From assembly GCF_050033475.1 (NCBI RefSeq), contig NZ_CP188319.1, positions 186,001 through 250,000 on the forward strand: a DNA stretch of 64,000 nt, written 5' to 3'. This DNA comes from Cetobacterium sp050033475. GTDB lineage: Bacteria; Fusobacteriota; Fusobacteriia; Fusobacteriales; Fusobacteriaceae. How positions within the stretch are numbered: the first letter of the stretch is position 1; each line of letters begins with the position of its first letter. A program made the translations under genes and the position numbers. Positions 49,746 through 58,545 of the stretch are shown piece after piece. The notes beneath the pieces were generated by a model. That model had not been told where the DNA came from, did not search any database, and saw nothing but the letters and a program-made list of their open reading frames with translations.

Positions 49746-50579
49746 TTAATTATTATTTTTTAATAAAAGTTCTGCAAACTCTATATCTAAAGCATGTCCT
49801 GCTTTTATAGCTATAATATGTCCTTTAATTGGTCTATTTAATATTTTAAAATCTCCTATTAAATCTAGCATCTTATGTCTTACAAATTCATCTTCATATC
49901 TTAATCCAGAAGGATTCATTACACCATCTTTAGTAACAACTATAGCATTGTCTAAAGTTCCTCCTAAAGCCAGATTATTTTTCTTTAAATATTCTATTTC
50001 ATAATCAAATCCAAAAGTTCTAGCTTTTGCTATTTCTTTCTCATAAATTTCTGGAGTAATTTCAAATTCTGCCATTTGAGACTTTAAATAACTATGCTCA
50101 AATTTTATAGAATACGTTAACTTATAACCATCATAAGGTAATGCAACTATATGCTTATCTCCCTTTGTTAAAGAAATTGGTTTTTCTATTATAATTGGTT
50201 CAATTTTTGAATCCAATTCTTTTATTCCTGCTTCTTTAAAAAGTTCTAAAAATATCTTAGCACTTCCATCACAAATAGGTAGTTCATTTCCATCTAATTC
50301 TACTTGTAAATCTGTTATTCCCATAATATAAAGAGCTGATAAGAAATGTTCTATTGTATAAACTGCTGCTCCATATTCATTTCTTAAATTTGTTCCTCTT
50401 GTTAAATCGAAGGTATTTTTTATATCTAAAGATATTTCATTTTTTCCTTCTTCTAAATCAACTCTTTTAAAAATTATTCCACCATTTTCTTTAGGAATTA
50501 ATGTTAATTTAATATTTTCTCCCTTATGAAGTCCTATCCCTTCATATGAAATACTATTATTTAAGGTAATTCTTTTCAA
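49746..50579 (-). CDS. lpxC: UDP-3-O-acyl-N-acetylglucosamine deacetylase
   Basis: A 277-residue zinc deacetylase, the committed step of lipid A synthesis. IEHFLSALYIMGI carries the first zinc histidine, RHKMLDLIGD the second histidine and aspartate, and IKAGHALDIEF the catalytic histidine. ELDGNELPICDGSAKIF and ARTFGF are also conserved. The start is TTG, after AAGGAGGAAACC; a weak start codon fits a rate-limiting enzyme, but this is inference. First lipid A gene after pcrA, 20 nt downstream. Confidence 0.95.
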   Translation of the reverse strand: MKRITLNNSISYEGIGLHKGENIKLTLIPKENGGIIFKRVDLEEGKNEISLDIKNTFDLTRGTNLRNEYGAAVYTIEHFLSALYIMGITDLQVELDGNELPICDGSAKIFLELFKEAGIKELDSKIEPIIIEKPISLTKGDKHIVALPYDGYKLTYSIKFEHSYLKSQMAEFEITPEIYEKEIAKARTFGFDYEIEYLKKNNLALGGTLDNAIVVTKDGVMNPSGLRYEDEFVRHKMLDLIGDFKILNRPIKGHIIAIKAGHALDIEFAELLLKNNN

Positions 50580-50599
50580 GGTTTCCTCCTTAGCCTTTT

Positions 50600-52780
50600 T
50601 TATTCTTTTATTAAAAACTTATCAGCTAAAGCCAATGCTATTTCTTTTTTTCCATCTACAAATTGTAAAGTTATTTTCTTTTCATTAATATCTACTATTT
50701 TTCCTAAACCAAATTTTTTATGAGTAATTTTATCTCCAACAGAATAAGGTAAATTTAAATTTGATTGTTTATTTATATTTATAGTATTCTTAAATTCTGT
50801 TTTTGTCTTTATACTTACATTTGAAGAAGTAGATTTATACATTACTTTTTCTTTTTTCTCAACTTCCTCAAGTAAATCCATTGGTATTTCATCAATGAAT
50901 CTAGATTTTGTTCTTAAGGACATATCTCCATATAAATATCTACTATTTGTATAAATTATATATAATTTTTCCTCTGCTCTTGTTATGGCAACATAACATA
51001 GTCTTCTTTCTTCTTCTAAGTCCTCTTTGCTATACATAACTTTATTTGTTCCAGGGAAAATTTCATCCTCTGCTCCAACTAAAAAAACAACTGGAAATTC
51101 TAACCCTTTAGAATTGTGAATTGTCATTAATTTAATGTAGTCTCTTTCCCCTTCTAAATCATCTGTTGCACTGACTAAAGATATATTTTCTAAATAATCT
51201 CTTAAAGAAAGATAATCAACTAATTTTTCTAGCTCTACTATTGAAGTCTTTAATTCTTCTACGTTTTCTATTCTATTATCAGCTTCTAAACCATAGGTAT
51301 TTTTTAGATATGAAAAATATCCAATTGAACCTATTAATTTATCAAAAAGTTCCGATACACTTCCCTCATAAGAAAATTCTTTTAATTCCTCCAATAAAAT
51401 ATAAAATTCTTTTAATACAATTTTTATAGAAGCTGAAAGTCCATCAACTTCATCTATTTTTGATAGTACTTCGTATAATGAAATATTATTATTTTTTCCA
51501 TATTCATTTAACTTCTCTAAGGTTTTATCACCAATTTTTCTTTTTGGAATATTTATTATTCTCGTTAAATTTACACTATCTAAATTATTATTTATAACAG
51601 ATAAATATGCTAATATATCTTTAATTTCTGCCCTTTGATAGAATTGCATTCCGCCAAATATTTTATAAGGAATATTATATTTTAATAATCCTTCTTCAAA
51701 TAATCTAGACTGAGCATTTGTTCTATATAAAATAGTAAAATCTCTATAGGATCTTCCCATCTTTTTTTCTTTTATAATTTCTTCGATAACATAATTTACT
51801 TCATCTCTACCATCAATTGCATTTTTTAAAATAATTCCGCTACCTTTTTCTTTTTTTGTCCATAATTTTTTATCTTTTGAGCTTTGATTATTTTTTATTA
51901 CTGCATTAGCCGCATCTAAAATACACGCTGTAGAACGATAATTTTCTTCTAATTTAACTATTTTAGCTTCTGGATAATCTTTTTCAAAATCTAAAATATT
52001 TTTTATATTTGCTCCTCTAAATCCATATATACTTTGATTTTCATCTCCAACTACACATAAATTTTTATATTTTTGAGCAATTTTATTAACTATTTTATAT
52101 TGAATATTATTAGTATCTTGATATTCATCTACCATAATATATTGAAATTTATCCTGTAATTTTTCAAGAACTTCTGATATATTTAACAATTCCCATGTAT
52201 TTACAAGAATATCAGAAAAATCCATTCCATTATTATTTTTTAAAAATGAATTATATCTTTTATAAACTTCATAAATAACTTTGTAATTATTATCAAATTT
52301 ATTAGTTCTTTCATATTCTTCAGGAGATATTCCCTCTTCTTTAGATTTTGATATTTTTGATACAATCATAGCTTCTGTTAAATTCTTATCAGTTACTACT
52401 AATTCTTTCAAAATTTTCTTTACAACTCTTTTTTGATCATCTGCATCATAAATTGTAAAATTAGAATTATATCCTAATTTATCTCCATAAACCCTTAAAA
52501 GTCTTACTCCGAAAGAGTGAAATGTAGAAATCATTGCTTTTCTTCCATCTTCTCCAATTAAAGTTTCTACTCTTTCTTTCATTTCTTTTGCTGCTTTATT
52601 CGTAAAAGTCATCGCTAATATTTTATAAGGTGATATTCCAACTTCTCTTATCATATGAGCGATTCTATAAGTTATTGTTCTAGTTTTTCCAGACCCCGCA
52701 CCTGCAAGTATTAAAATAGGACCATCTATTGTCTTTGCTGCTTCTTTTTGTTCTTTATTTAATTTATCTAATATACTCAT
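50600..52780 (-). CDS. pcrA: UvrD/PcrA/Rep-type ATP-dependent DNA helicase
   Basis: A 726-residue superfamily I 3'-5' helicase used in repair and replication restart. LNKEQKEAAKTIDGPILILAGAGSGKT (motif I), FTNKAAKEMKERV (Ia), MVDEYQDTNNIQY (II), VVGDENQSIYGFRGAN (III), LEENYRS (IV), LMTIHNSKGLEFPVVFLVG (V), and VAITRAEEKLYI (VI) are present. The C-terminus holds the PcrA tail FGLGKIVDI...ITLQFVDGKK (Tudor-like). It is the first gene of the lipid A operon. Confidence 0.95.
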   Translation of the reverse strand: MSILDKLNKEQKEAAKTIDGPILILAGAGSGKTRTITYRIAHMIREVGISPYKILAMTFTNKAAKEMKERVETLIGEDGRKAMISTFHSFGVRLLRVYGDKLGYNSNFTIYDADDQKRVVKKILKELVVTDKNLTEAMIVSKISKSKEEGISPEEYERTNKFDNNYKVIYEVYKRYNSFLKNNNGMDFSDILVNTWELLNISEVLEKLQDKFQYIMVDEYQDTNNIQYKIVNKIAQKYKNLCVVGDENQSIYGFRGANIKNILDFEKDYPEAKIVKLEENYRSTACILDAANAVIKNNQSSKDKKLWTKKEKGSGIILKNAIDGRDEVNYVIEEIIKEKKMGRSYRDFTILYRTNAQSRLFEEGLLKYNIPYKIFGGMQFYQRAEIKDILAYLSVINNNLDSVNLTRIINIPKRKIGDKTLEKLNEYGKNNNISLYEVLSKIDEVDGLSASIKIVLKEFYILLEELKEFSYEGSVSELFDKLIGSIGYFSYLKNTYGLEADNRIENVEELKTSIVELEKLVDYLSLRDYLENISLVSATDDLEGERDYIKLMTIHNSKGLEFPVVFLVGAEDEIFPGTNKVMYSKEDLEEERRLCYVAITRAEEKLYIIYTNSRYLYGDMSLRTKSRFIDEIPMDLLEEVEKKEKVMYKSTSSNVSIKTKTEFKNTININKQSNLNLPYSVGDKITHKKFGLGKIVDINEKKITLQFVDGKKEIALALADKFLIKE

Positions 52781-52802
52781 ATTTTACTACTCCTTTTACA
52801 GA

Positions 52803-52811
52803 ATTATATCA
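52803..52811 (-). promoter_or_regulatory. Extended -10 promoter of the pcrA-lpx operon
   Basis: TGATATAAT on the minus strand, just before pcrA, with no good -35 (TGGTGA at 52826-52831, 17-bp spacing). It would drive a nine-gene message from pcrA to rdgB. Confidence 0.55.
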
Positions 52812-52837
52812 CAATTTCCCATTTTTCACCAAATAAA

Positions 52838-52878
52838 ATACCCGATTATCCTTGTATATTCTAAAGACCATCGGGTAT
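52838..52878 (-). terminator. Candidate terminator of pssA
   Basis: ATACCCGAT (52838-52846) and ATCGGGTAT (52870-52878) form a 9-bp stem around a 23-nt loop. On the minus strand it is followed by TTTATTTGG. The large loop makes it weaker than the other terminators here. Confidence 0.55.
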
Positions 52879-52900
52879 CTTAATTTTTTAATTTATAAAC

Positions 52901-53608
52901 TTAATTGTTTCCTTGAAATCTTCCTGAAAAAAACTTACCTACATTTTTTAGTACATAAAAACAAGTAAATATAAATAAACTATATTTTAATGTAGCTATT
53001 ATAAAAATTACAAATGGTATCATCATTTTTTTAGGTATAAATTTAAAACTTTTATCTGGTGTTTGGAATGGTATTGTACTAACCATTAAAACCGCTGCGA
53101 TAACAGTTATTCCCATAAATAACTCAATCGAGAATATATTAATCCCAAAATTTGCATTTAAATAATGGCATATCATATAATATCCACATACTATTGATGC
53201 TCCTGAAGGTATTGGCATTCCACTAAAATCATCTTTCTCACTTGAAGCTACTGTTACAATATTAAACTTTACAAGTCTCATAACTCCACATAAGGCATAA
53301 ATAAATGATACTGGCAATATAAATGGGCTAGCTTCTAAATTACTTCTCAATATAGAGTAAACTAATATTGCTGGTGCTAATCCAAAGGATATTGCATCAC
53401 AGAAAGAATCGAATTCCTTTCCAAATTCACTAAAAGCATCAAGCTTTCTTGCTGTTTTTCCATCTAATCCATCACACACCATTGCTAAAATTACAAACCA
53501 AACTGCTTTAGTAAAATCTCCACTTATTGAAGCTGTGATACTTAAGTACCCTAAAAACATATTGGCTGCAGTTATTGCATTTGGGGCAATATACTTTTTC
53601 TCCACCAT
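52901..53608 (-). CDS. pssA: CDP-diacylglycerol-serine O-phosphatidyltransferase
   Basis: A 235-residue membrane enzyme of phosphatidylserine/phosphatidylethanolamine synthesis. The CDP-alcohol phosphotransferase motif DG-x2-AR-x8-G-x3-D-x3-D is complete in DGKTARKLDAFSEFGKEF followed by D and D. About eight hydrophobic helices follow, and the start IAPNAITAANMFLGYLSI is typical of type II PssA. The gene is alone on its transcript, next to the divergent ylmH-like gene. Ribosome site AAAGGGAG. Confidence 0.92.
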   Translation of the reverse strand: MVEKKYIAPNAITAANMFLGYLSITASISGDFTKAVWFVILAMVCDGLDGKTARKLDAFSEFGKEFDSFCDAISFGLAPAILVYSILRSNLEASPFILPVSFIYALCGVMRLVKFNIVTVASSEKDDFSGMPIPSGASIVCGYYMICHYLNANFGINIFSIELFMGITVIAAVLMVSTIPFQTPDKSFKFIPKKMMIPFVIFIIATLKYSLFIFTCFYVLKNVGKFFSGRFQGNN

Positions 53609-53645
53609 TTACTATTTCATCTCCCTTTCTCGATAAATCTATTTG

Positions 53646-53674
53646 ATTTTATCACACATATCCTATAAAATCAA
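53646..53674 (-). promoter_or_regulatory. Promoter of pssA
   Basis: On the minus strand TTGATT (53669-53674), a 17-bp spacer and TAAAAT (53646-53651), with a TGA extension. A divergent plus-strand promoter for the S4-domain gene may overlap it (TATAAA at 53664-53669), but its -35 spacing is poor. Confidence 0.6.
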
Positions 53675-53707
53675 CAATAGACTAACCAAGGAATTTATGG
53701 AGGATTT

Positions 53708-54487
53708 ATGAACAAAAAAACATTTTTAAGTTTATTTAGTGGTATAGATGAATTCTTAATTGCATCTCTTTTTGATGATATTTCTCTTTGTGAGACAATA
53801 GATTATCCAATAGAAACAAAAATTTTCTATCCACCATCTGTATGGAAAATATTAGAAATGAGGCATATTTTTAGTAATTTGTCTTTTATTTGTAAAGGAT
53901 TAAATGATTATTCAGAAAGAAAAAATATCATTATTTTCCCAAAAGATTTTGAAAAAGAAGATATGGTATCTTCAATTATTTATTTTAAAATTGATTGTAC
54001 TAATAAATTTAAAACTTTAGAACATAAAGATTTTTTAGGAACAATAATGTCTTTAGGATTTAAAAGAGATTATTTAGGGGACTTAATAATTAAAGATAAT
54101 GTTTGTTATTCTATTACTACTAAAGAATTTTTTAAAATTATCTCTGACAATATCTCCCATATCAATAAAATTCCTGTATCAATATCTGAAGTTACTTCAT
54201 TAGAAATTCCAGAATTTAATTTTAAGGAAATTATAAATACAATTTCTTCCTTAAGATTAGATTCTATTATAAGTGCATGTATTCCAACTTTATCAAGAAA
54301 TGAAGCTACTTTACTTATTGAAAAAGGAGATATTTTAGTTAATTATATAACAATTAAAGATAAAAGCTTTAATATAAAAGAAAAAGATATTATTTCTATA
54401 AAAAAATATGGAAAATATATTTTTGAACAAACATTAAATATTACCAAGAAAGATAAAATAAAAATACTTTTAAAAAAATACATATAA
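53708..54487 (+). CDS. YlmH-like RNA-binding S4-domain protein
   Basis: A 259-residue protein of the YlmH/RqcP2 family. The N-terminal half has the YlmH-type Rossmann-like region (IFYPPSVWKILEMRHIFSNLSFI, HKDFLGTIMSLGFKRDYLGDLII), and the C-terminal S4 domain is SSLRLDSIISACIPTLSRNEATLLIEKGDILVNYI. In Firmicutes YlmH takes part in ribosome-associated quality control (alanine-tail synthesis) and sits near division genes. Here it lies directly upstream of the SRP RNA gene. Ribosome site GGAGG. Confidence 0.85.
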   Translation: MNKKTFLSLFSGIDEFLIASLFDDISLCETIDYPIETKIFYPPSVWKILEMRHIFSNLSFICKGLNDYSERKNIIIFPKDFEKEDMVSSIIYFKIDCTNKFKTLEHKDFLGTIMSLGFKRDYLGDLIIKDNVCYSITTKEFFKIISDNISHINKIPVSISEVTSLEIPEFNFKEIINTISSLRLDSIISACIPTLSRNEATLLIEKGDILVNYITIKDKSFNIKEKDIISIKKYGKYIFEQTLNITKKDKIKILLKKYI

Positions 54488-54493
54488 ATGGAA

Positions 54494-54522
54494 TTGACTA
54501 TTTTTTTTTCTTATGCTACAAT
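54494..54522 (+). promoter_or_regulatory. Promoter of the SRP RNA gene
   Basis: TTGACT (54494-54499), 17-bp spacer, TACAAT (54517-54522) with a TGC extension. A very good consensus promoter placing the start at about 54530. Confidence 0.85.
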
Positions 54523-54529
54523 TAAAAAG

Positions 54530-54641
54530 TCATAGGGCTATAAGAGCCTTACGGCGTATTGATATCGAACCATGTCAGATCTGGAAGGAAGCAGCATTAA
54601 GGTATTCAATACGGGTGTGAGTAACTCTTTTAACTCTATGA
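54530..54641 (+). ncRNA. ffs: Signal recognition particle RNA (4.5S-type, small bacterial form)
   Basis: The conserved core CAGATCTGGAAGGAAGCAGC at 54577-54596, preceded by GAACCATGT, is the SRP RNA apical domain that binds Ffh. TCATAG and CTATGA close the outer stem; CGTATTGA and TTCAATACG pair inside. It lies between the S4-domain protein and the ClC transporter, 40 nt after the first, with its own strong promoter and a terminator just downstream. Ends are set from the pairing, so they may be off by a few bases. Confidence 0.92.
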
Positions 54642-54672
54642 CACTAATATAAATTTAATAATGTGAATAAAA

Positions 54673-54710
54673 GGGCAACTCTATCATATTAATAGAGGCC
54701 CATTTTTTTA
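54673..54710 (+). terminator. Terminator of the SRP RNA gene
   Basis: GGGC, AA bulge, CTCTAT, 7-nt loop, ATAGAG, GCCC then ATTTTTTTATT. It separates ffs from the ClC gene. Confidence 0.85.
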
Positions 54711-54737
54711 TTAATTTTAACTGGAGGATTAAATTTT

Positions 54738-56324
54738 ATGAGTGAAAATTTAAATTCCGAAGATAATTTTAAATTTCTTAAAAAAGAAAACACATCCCTT
54801 TATCTTCTGTGCTTATTCACTGGAATTGTTACAGGTATTATTGTATCTCTTTACAGATATCTTTTACATGTAGCTGAAATTCTTAGACGTACCTATCTAA
54901 ATTTTAACCATTTAAATAGTCCTATATTTCTTACGAAAGCATGGATTCTATTTATTGTCTGTGGTATTATTGTTGCAGTTATTGCAAAAAAACTTCCTAC
55001 TATTGGAGGAAGTGGAATTCCACAAGTTAAAGCTATTATTTTACGACAACTTACTTACAAAAATTGGTTCACTGAACTTATTGGTAAATTCATAGGTGGA
55101 CTTTTAGGTATCGGAGCCGGTTTATCCTTAGGAAGAGAAGGACCTTCTGTTCAATTAGGTTCCTATGTTGGATTTGGATTAAATAGAATTTGTAAAACTA
55201 ATTATATTGAAAAAAAATATCTAGTTACAAGTGGTGCTAGTGCTGGATTATCAGCTGCTTTCGGAGCTCCTCTTGCTGGAGCAATATTTAGTTTAGAAGA
55301 ATTACATAAATATTTTTCAGCTAAACTTCTTATTTGTACTTTATTAGCCAGTACTGCTGCAGACTTTGTAAGTAGAAGAATTTTTGGTAGTGGAACTGCA
55401 TTTGGATTTACAGTAACATATCCCACTGACTTAAATCCCTATTTACAATTTGGATTATTTATAATTTTCGGTATTATTATTGCTATTTTTGGAAAATTAT
55501 TTACATTCACTTTATTGAAATCTCAAGATATGTATAAACATTGTTCTCTTAATAAATATATTAAAGTTGCATCTGTTATGACTACATCGTTTATTCTTTG
55601 TTTTATTCTTCCAGATGTTACAGGTGGAGGACATTCTTTAGTCGAAGATCTAGTAAATGTAAAATCAACAATAATGTTTTTAGCACTTTTATTTATTATA
55701 AAATTACTATTCACAACATTCTGTTATGCCACAGGATTTCCAGGTGGAATATTTTTACCTATGCTTGTTTTAGGAGCTATTTTAGGTAAAATTTATGCTC
55801 TTATACTTATTAATATATTCCATGTTGGTCCTGAATATATTCCTCACTATATGGTTTTAGGAATGGCTGGATATTTTGTTGCTGTAGTCAGAGCTCCTAT
55901 TACTGGAGTAATTCTTATTCTTGAAATGACTGGTACTTTTGAACATCTTCTTGCTCTTACTACTGTTGCAGTTATAGCTTACTTTGTAACTGAACTTTTA
56001 AAACTAGAGCCAGTATATGATATTCTTTATAAAAGAATGGAAAAAGATGTTGAAATTCACGAGGAAGACGATACTAATAAAACTATAATTCTTGTTCCAG
56101 TAGCCACAGAATCTTATCTAGATGGTAAAAAATTATCTGAAGTTATTTGGCCTGAAGGAGTTTTAGTTGTTGGAATCCAAAAAGATGGAATTGAAGTTAT
56201 TCCAAATGGATCAACAGTTATTGAACCAGGGAATAGATTAGTTATACTTATGAGTGAAAAGAATGCTATTTTACTTAATAATATTCTTTACGAAATGGGA
56301 ACTAATACAGAAAAATTAAAATAA
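54738..56324 (+). CDS. ClC family chloride channel/proton antiporter with a TrkA-C domain
   Basis: A 528-residue membrane protein. The ion-coordinating signatures are all present: GSGIPQVK, GREGPSVQLG with the external gating glutamate, and GFPGGIFLPML. The internal proton glutamate region reads SLEELHKYF, so it looks like an exchanger and not a simple channel. After about 430 residues comes an intracellular TrkA-C (RCK C-terminal) domain (VPVATESYLDGKKLSEVIWPEGVLVVGI...). Ribosome site GGAGG at 54723-54727. A bidirectional terminator follows. Confidence 0.92.
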   Translation: MSENLNSEDNFKFLKKENTSLYLLCLFTGIVTGIIVSLYRYLLHVAEILRRTYLNFNHLNSPIFLTKAWILFIVCGIIVAVIAKKLPTIGGSGIPQVKAIILRQLTYKNWFTELIGKFIGGLLGIGAGLSLGREGPSVQLGSYVGFGLNRICKTNYIEKKYLVTSGASAGLSAAFGAPLAGAIFSLEELHKYFSAKLLICTLLASTAADFVSRRIFGSGTAFGFTVTYPTDLNPYLQFGLFIIFGIIIAIFGKLFTFTLLKSQDMYKHCSLNKYIKVASVMTTSFILCFILPDVTGGGHSLVEDLVNVKSTIMFLALLFIIKLLFTTFCYATGFPGGIFLPMLVLGAILGKIYALILINIFHVGPEYIPHYMVLGMAGYFVAVVRAPITGVILILEMTGTFEHLLALTTVAVIAYFVTELLKLEPVYDILYKRMEKDVEIHEEDDTNKTIILVPVATESYLDGKKLSEVIWPEGVLVVGIQKDGIEVIPNGSTVIEPGNRLVILMSEKNAILLNNILYEMGTNTEKLK

Positions 56325-56327
56325 TTT

Positions 56328-56364
56328 AAAAAGAGAAACAATTTTCATTGTTTCTCTTTTTTTT
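56328..56364. terminator. Bidirectional terminator between the ClC and GT9 genes
   Basis: AAAAAGAGAAACAA and TTGTTTCTCTTTTT pair with a 6-nt loop, flanked by an A-rich left side and a T run on the right. Convergent transcripts end here. Confidence 0.88.
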
Positions 56365-57470
56365 TAAAAATTCTTATATGCATTTATAAAATCTTCTAAT
56401 TTAAAATTATTTATATCAATTTCTTTTTCTTTTTCATCTCCTACTGCCCAAACTATCATACTATTTTTATTATTAGGACCCCAAATTGTAGAATTATTAT
56501 CTTTTCCTAAATCTTTTCTATAAAATCCTATTAAAGGTTTTTGAAAAGCACTAGCTATATGAATTATAGATGTATCTGGAGATATTACTAAAATACTATG
56601 TTTTACCAATTCAATAACTTCCTGTATATTTTTAGTTTCAGGAATATAAACTTTATCTTTATATTTTTCTTGGAACTTTTCCATATTATCTCTTTGTTCT
56701 TTACCTGGTGCTAATAAAATTATGCTATAATCATCATCGGCTAATATAATTTTTATTATTTCATCAATTTTTTCAACATTAAGACTTCTATGCTTACTTG
56801 CCGCAAAGGGATTTAGAACTATATATTTTTCATTTGAAAGTTTACTTATAAAATCCTTAGATTTTTCTTCAACCTCCTTATTTATTTGTAAATCATAATT
56901 TGAATTAATATTTTTTACTCCTAATATTTTTAATATATAAACATACAAATCACTTATATGCTTCATATTCGATGGATAATTATAAGATATATCAAATAAA
57001 TTCCAATCATCTTTATTTAATCCCATATTTATTTTAGCTTTACATAAATTAATAAACATCATTTGTTGCACTCTTAGCATTTCGCTAAAATCAATTAGTA
57101 AATCATATTTTTTATTTCTTATTTCTTCAGCCAATTTCTTAATTTTTTTAGTATTTTTCTCATAAATAAATATATTATCAATATATTTATTGCTCTCTAA
57201 TACACTTTTTGCACCTTCTCTAGTTACTACACCTATTTTTATATTTGGAAACTGTTTCTTTATTTCCCTAAACATCATAGAATTTATAACACTGTCTCCT
57301 ATTTTACCATCATATCTTAAAAATAATATGGATTTTATTTCTTGATTTTTTATTATATTTTCCAAGGTACATTTTATTTTATTATCCTTTTTATCCCATA
57401 TAAATTTCCCAAATGCTAATCTTTTAGGTCTAAAAAAATCTTGAAATTTTCTATTTAAATCTCTTATCAT
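56364..57470 (-). CDS. Glycosyltransferase family 9 protein (heptosyltransferase family)
   Basis: A 368-residue GT-B enzyme of family 9, whose members transfer ADP-heptose to the LPS inner core. FLRYDGKIGDSVINSMMFREIKKQFP at the start, DLLIDFSEMLRVQQMMFINLCKAK and the C-terminal donor region ILLAPGKEQRDN, VISPDTSIIHIASAFQKPLIGFYRK (conserved D in SPDTS and H in IIHIA) match the family. The sugar and acceptor cannot be named from sequence. It stands alone, divergent from the lipid kinase gene. Confidence 0.85.
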   Translation of the reverse strand: MIRDLNRKFQDFFRPKRLAFGKFIWDKKDNKIKCTLENIIKNQEIKSILFLRYDGKIGDSVINSMMFREIKKQFPNIKIGVVTREGAKSVLESNKYIDNIFIYEKNTKKIKKLAEEIRNKKYDLLIDFSEMLRVQQMMFINLCKAKINMGLNKDDWNLFDISYNYPSNMKHISDLYVYILKILGVKNINSNYDLQINKEVEEKSKDFISKLSNEKYIVLNPFAASKHRSLNVEKIDEIIKIILADDDYSIILLAPGKEQRDNMEKFQEKYKDKVYIPETKNIQEVIELVKHSILVISPDTSIIHIASAFQKPLIGFYRKDLGKDNNSTIWGPNNKNSMIVWAVGDEKEKEIDINNFKLEDFINAYKNF

Positions 57471-57566
57471 TTCTACACTCCTATTTTTTTACTTGTTCCT
57501 TATTATATCAAATTTTGTCATTTTTAACCATGAACTACATAACTTTATATTTTTCATATGTTATAT

Positions 57567-57595
57567 TTGAATTTTTACATTTACTTTGATAGAAT
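57567..57595 (+). promoter_or_regulatory. Promoter of the lipid kinase gene
   Basis: TTGAAT (57567-57572), 17-bp spacer, TAGAAT (57590-57595) with TGA extension. The leader would be about 25 nt with an AAGGAG ribosome site. Confidence 0.7.
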
Positions 57596-57627
57596 TTATC
57601 TAATTAGATTACATAAGGAGTGATTTT

Positions 57628-58515
57628 ATGAAAAGGGTTAGATTCATATACAATCCTCATTCTGGAGAACAACTTATTCTAAAATATCTTGATAAAATTA
57701 TTTATTTATATCAAAAACATAATTTAATCATTGAACCTTTTAGAATATCTTTTGAGTTTCAACTGGAAACCTCTCTAAATGAAGTAACTGAACAGGATTA
57801 TGATCATATTTTAATTTCAGGTGGAGATGGAACTATCAATCAAGTTATTAACGTTTTAAAAAATAAAAATTTAAATATTCCTATTGCTGTATTACCAACT
57901 GGTACAGCTAATGATTTTGCAAATCTTTTAAATATTCCTAATAATATTGAAACCGCTGTTAAACAAATACTTAATACAACTCCTAAAAAAATTGATATTG
58001 GAAAAGCTAATGATCTTTATTTCATTAATATATTTAGTTGTGGACTTTTTACAGATGTATCCCAAAAAACTCCTTCAGTTTTGAAAAATACTTTAGGAAA
58101 ACTGGCTTATTATTTTAATGGAATTAAAGAACTTCCCCATTTAAAAAAAATTAAATTAAATATACAAACTGATGAATTTGTATTCCAATGTAATTCTCTT
58201 ATTTTTTTTGTTTTTAATGGGAAAAGTGCTGGTAATTTTAATATAGCTTATAAATCTAAAATTGATGATGGACTTTTAGATGTTATCATAGTAAAAAGTG
58301 ATAGTATCGCTTCCACTGTAAATTCTATTTTTAAATTTTTTAAAGGTGAACATTTAGATCATCCAGAAGGGATTATTCATTTCAAAAGCAAAACTTTAAC
58401 CTTAGCTGTTGATGATAATTCTATTAATACAGATATTGATGGAGAACCTGGTCCAAAATTCCCTATTCATATTCAATGTATAAAAGATGGATTGTCAATT
58501 TTAGGAGTAAAATAA
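57628..58515 (+). CDS. Diacylglycerol/lipid kinase of the YegS/DagK family
   Basis: A 295-residue soluble lipid kinase. RFIYNPHSGE at the start, SGGDGTINQVIN (nucleotide-binding GGDGT), VLPTGTANDFAN and DIGKANDLYFINIFSCGLF are the family's motifs; the C-terminal half ends in DGEPGPKFPI. Members phosphorylate diacylglycerol or related lipids, and link to phospholipid recycling. The exact substrate is open. Monocistronic, with a terminator shared with fdhD. Confidence 0.9.
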   Translation: MKRVRFIYNPHSGEQLILKYLDKIIYLYQKHNLIIEPFRISFEFQLETSLNEVTEQDYDHILISGGDGTINQVINVLKNKNLNIPIAVLPTGTANDFANLLNIPNNIETAVKQILNTTPKKIDIGKANDLYFINIFSCGLFTDVSQKTPSVLKNTLGKLAYYFNGIKELPHLKKIKLNIQTDEFVFQCNSLIFFVFNGKSAGNFNIAYKSKIDDGLLDVIIVKSDSIASTVNSIFKFFKGEHLDHPEGIIHFKSKTLTLAVDDNSINTDIDGEPGPKFPIHIQCIKDGLSILGVK

Positions 58516-58545
58516 AGCATCAGCTTACGCTGATGCTTTTTATTT
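58514..58545. terminator. Bidirectional terminator between lipid kinase and fdhD
   Basis: AAAGCATCAGC, TTAC loop, GCTGATGCTTT followed by TTATTTT. It closes the fdhF-hydA-fdhD operon and the lipid kinase gene. Confidence 0.9.

Noticed and set aside
54530..54641. A tRNA or tmRNA in the gap before the ClC gene
   Set aside because: The core CTGGAAGGAAGCAGC and the long rod-like pairing identify SRP RNA; no anticodon arm or CCA end exists.
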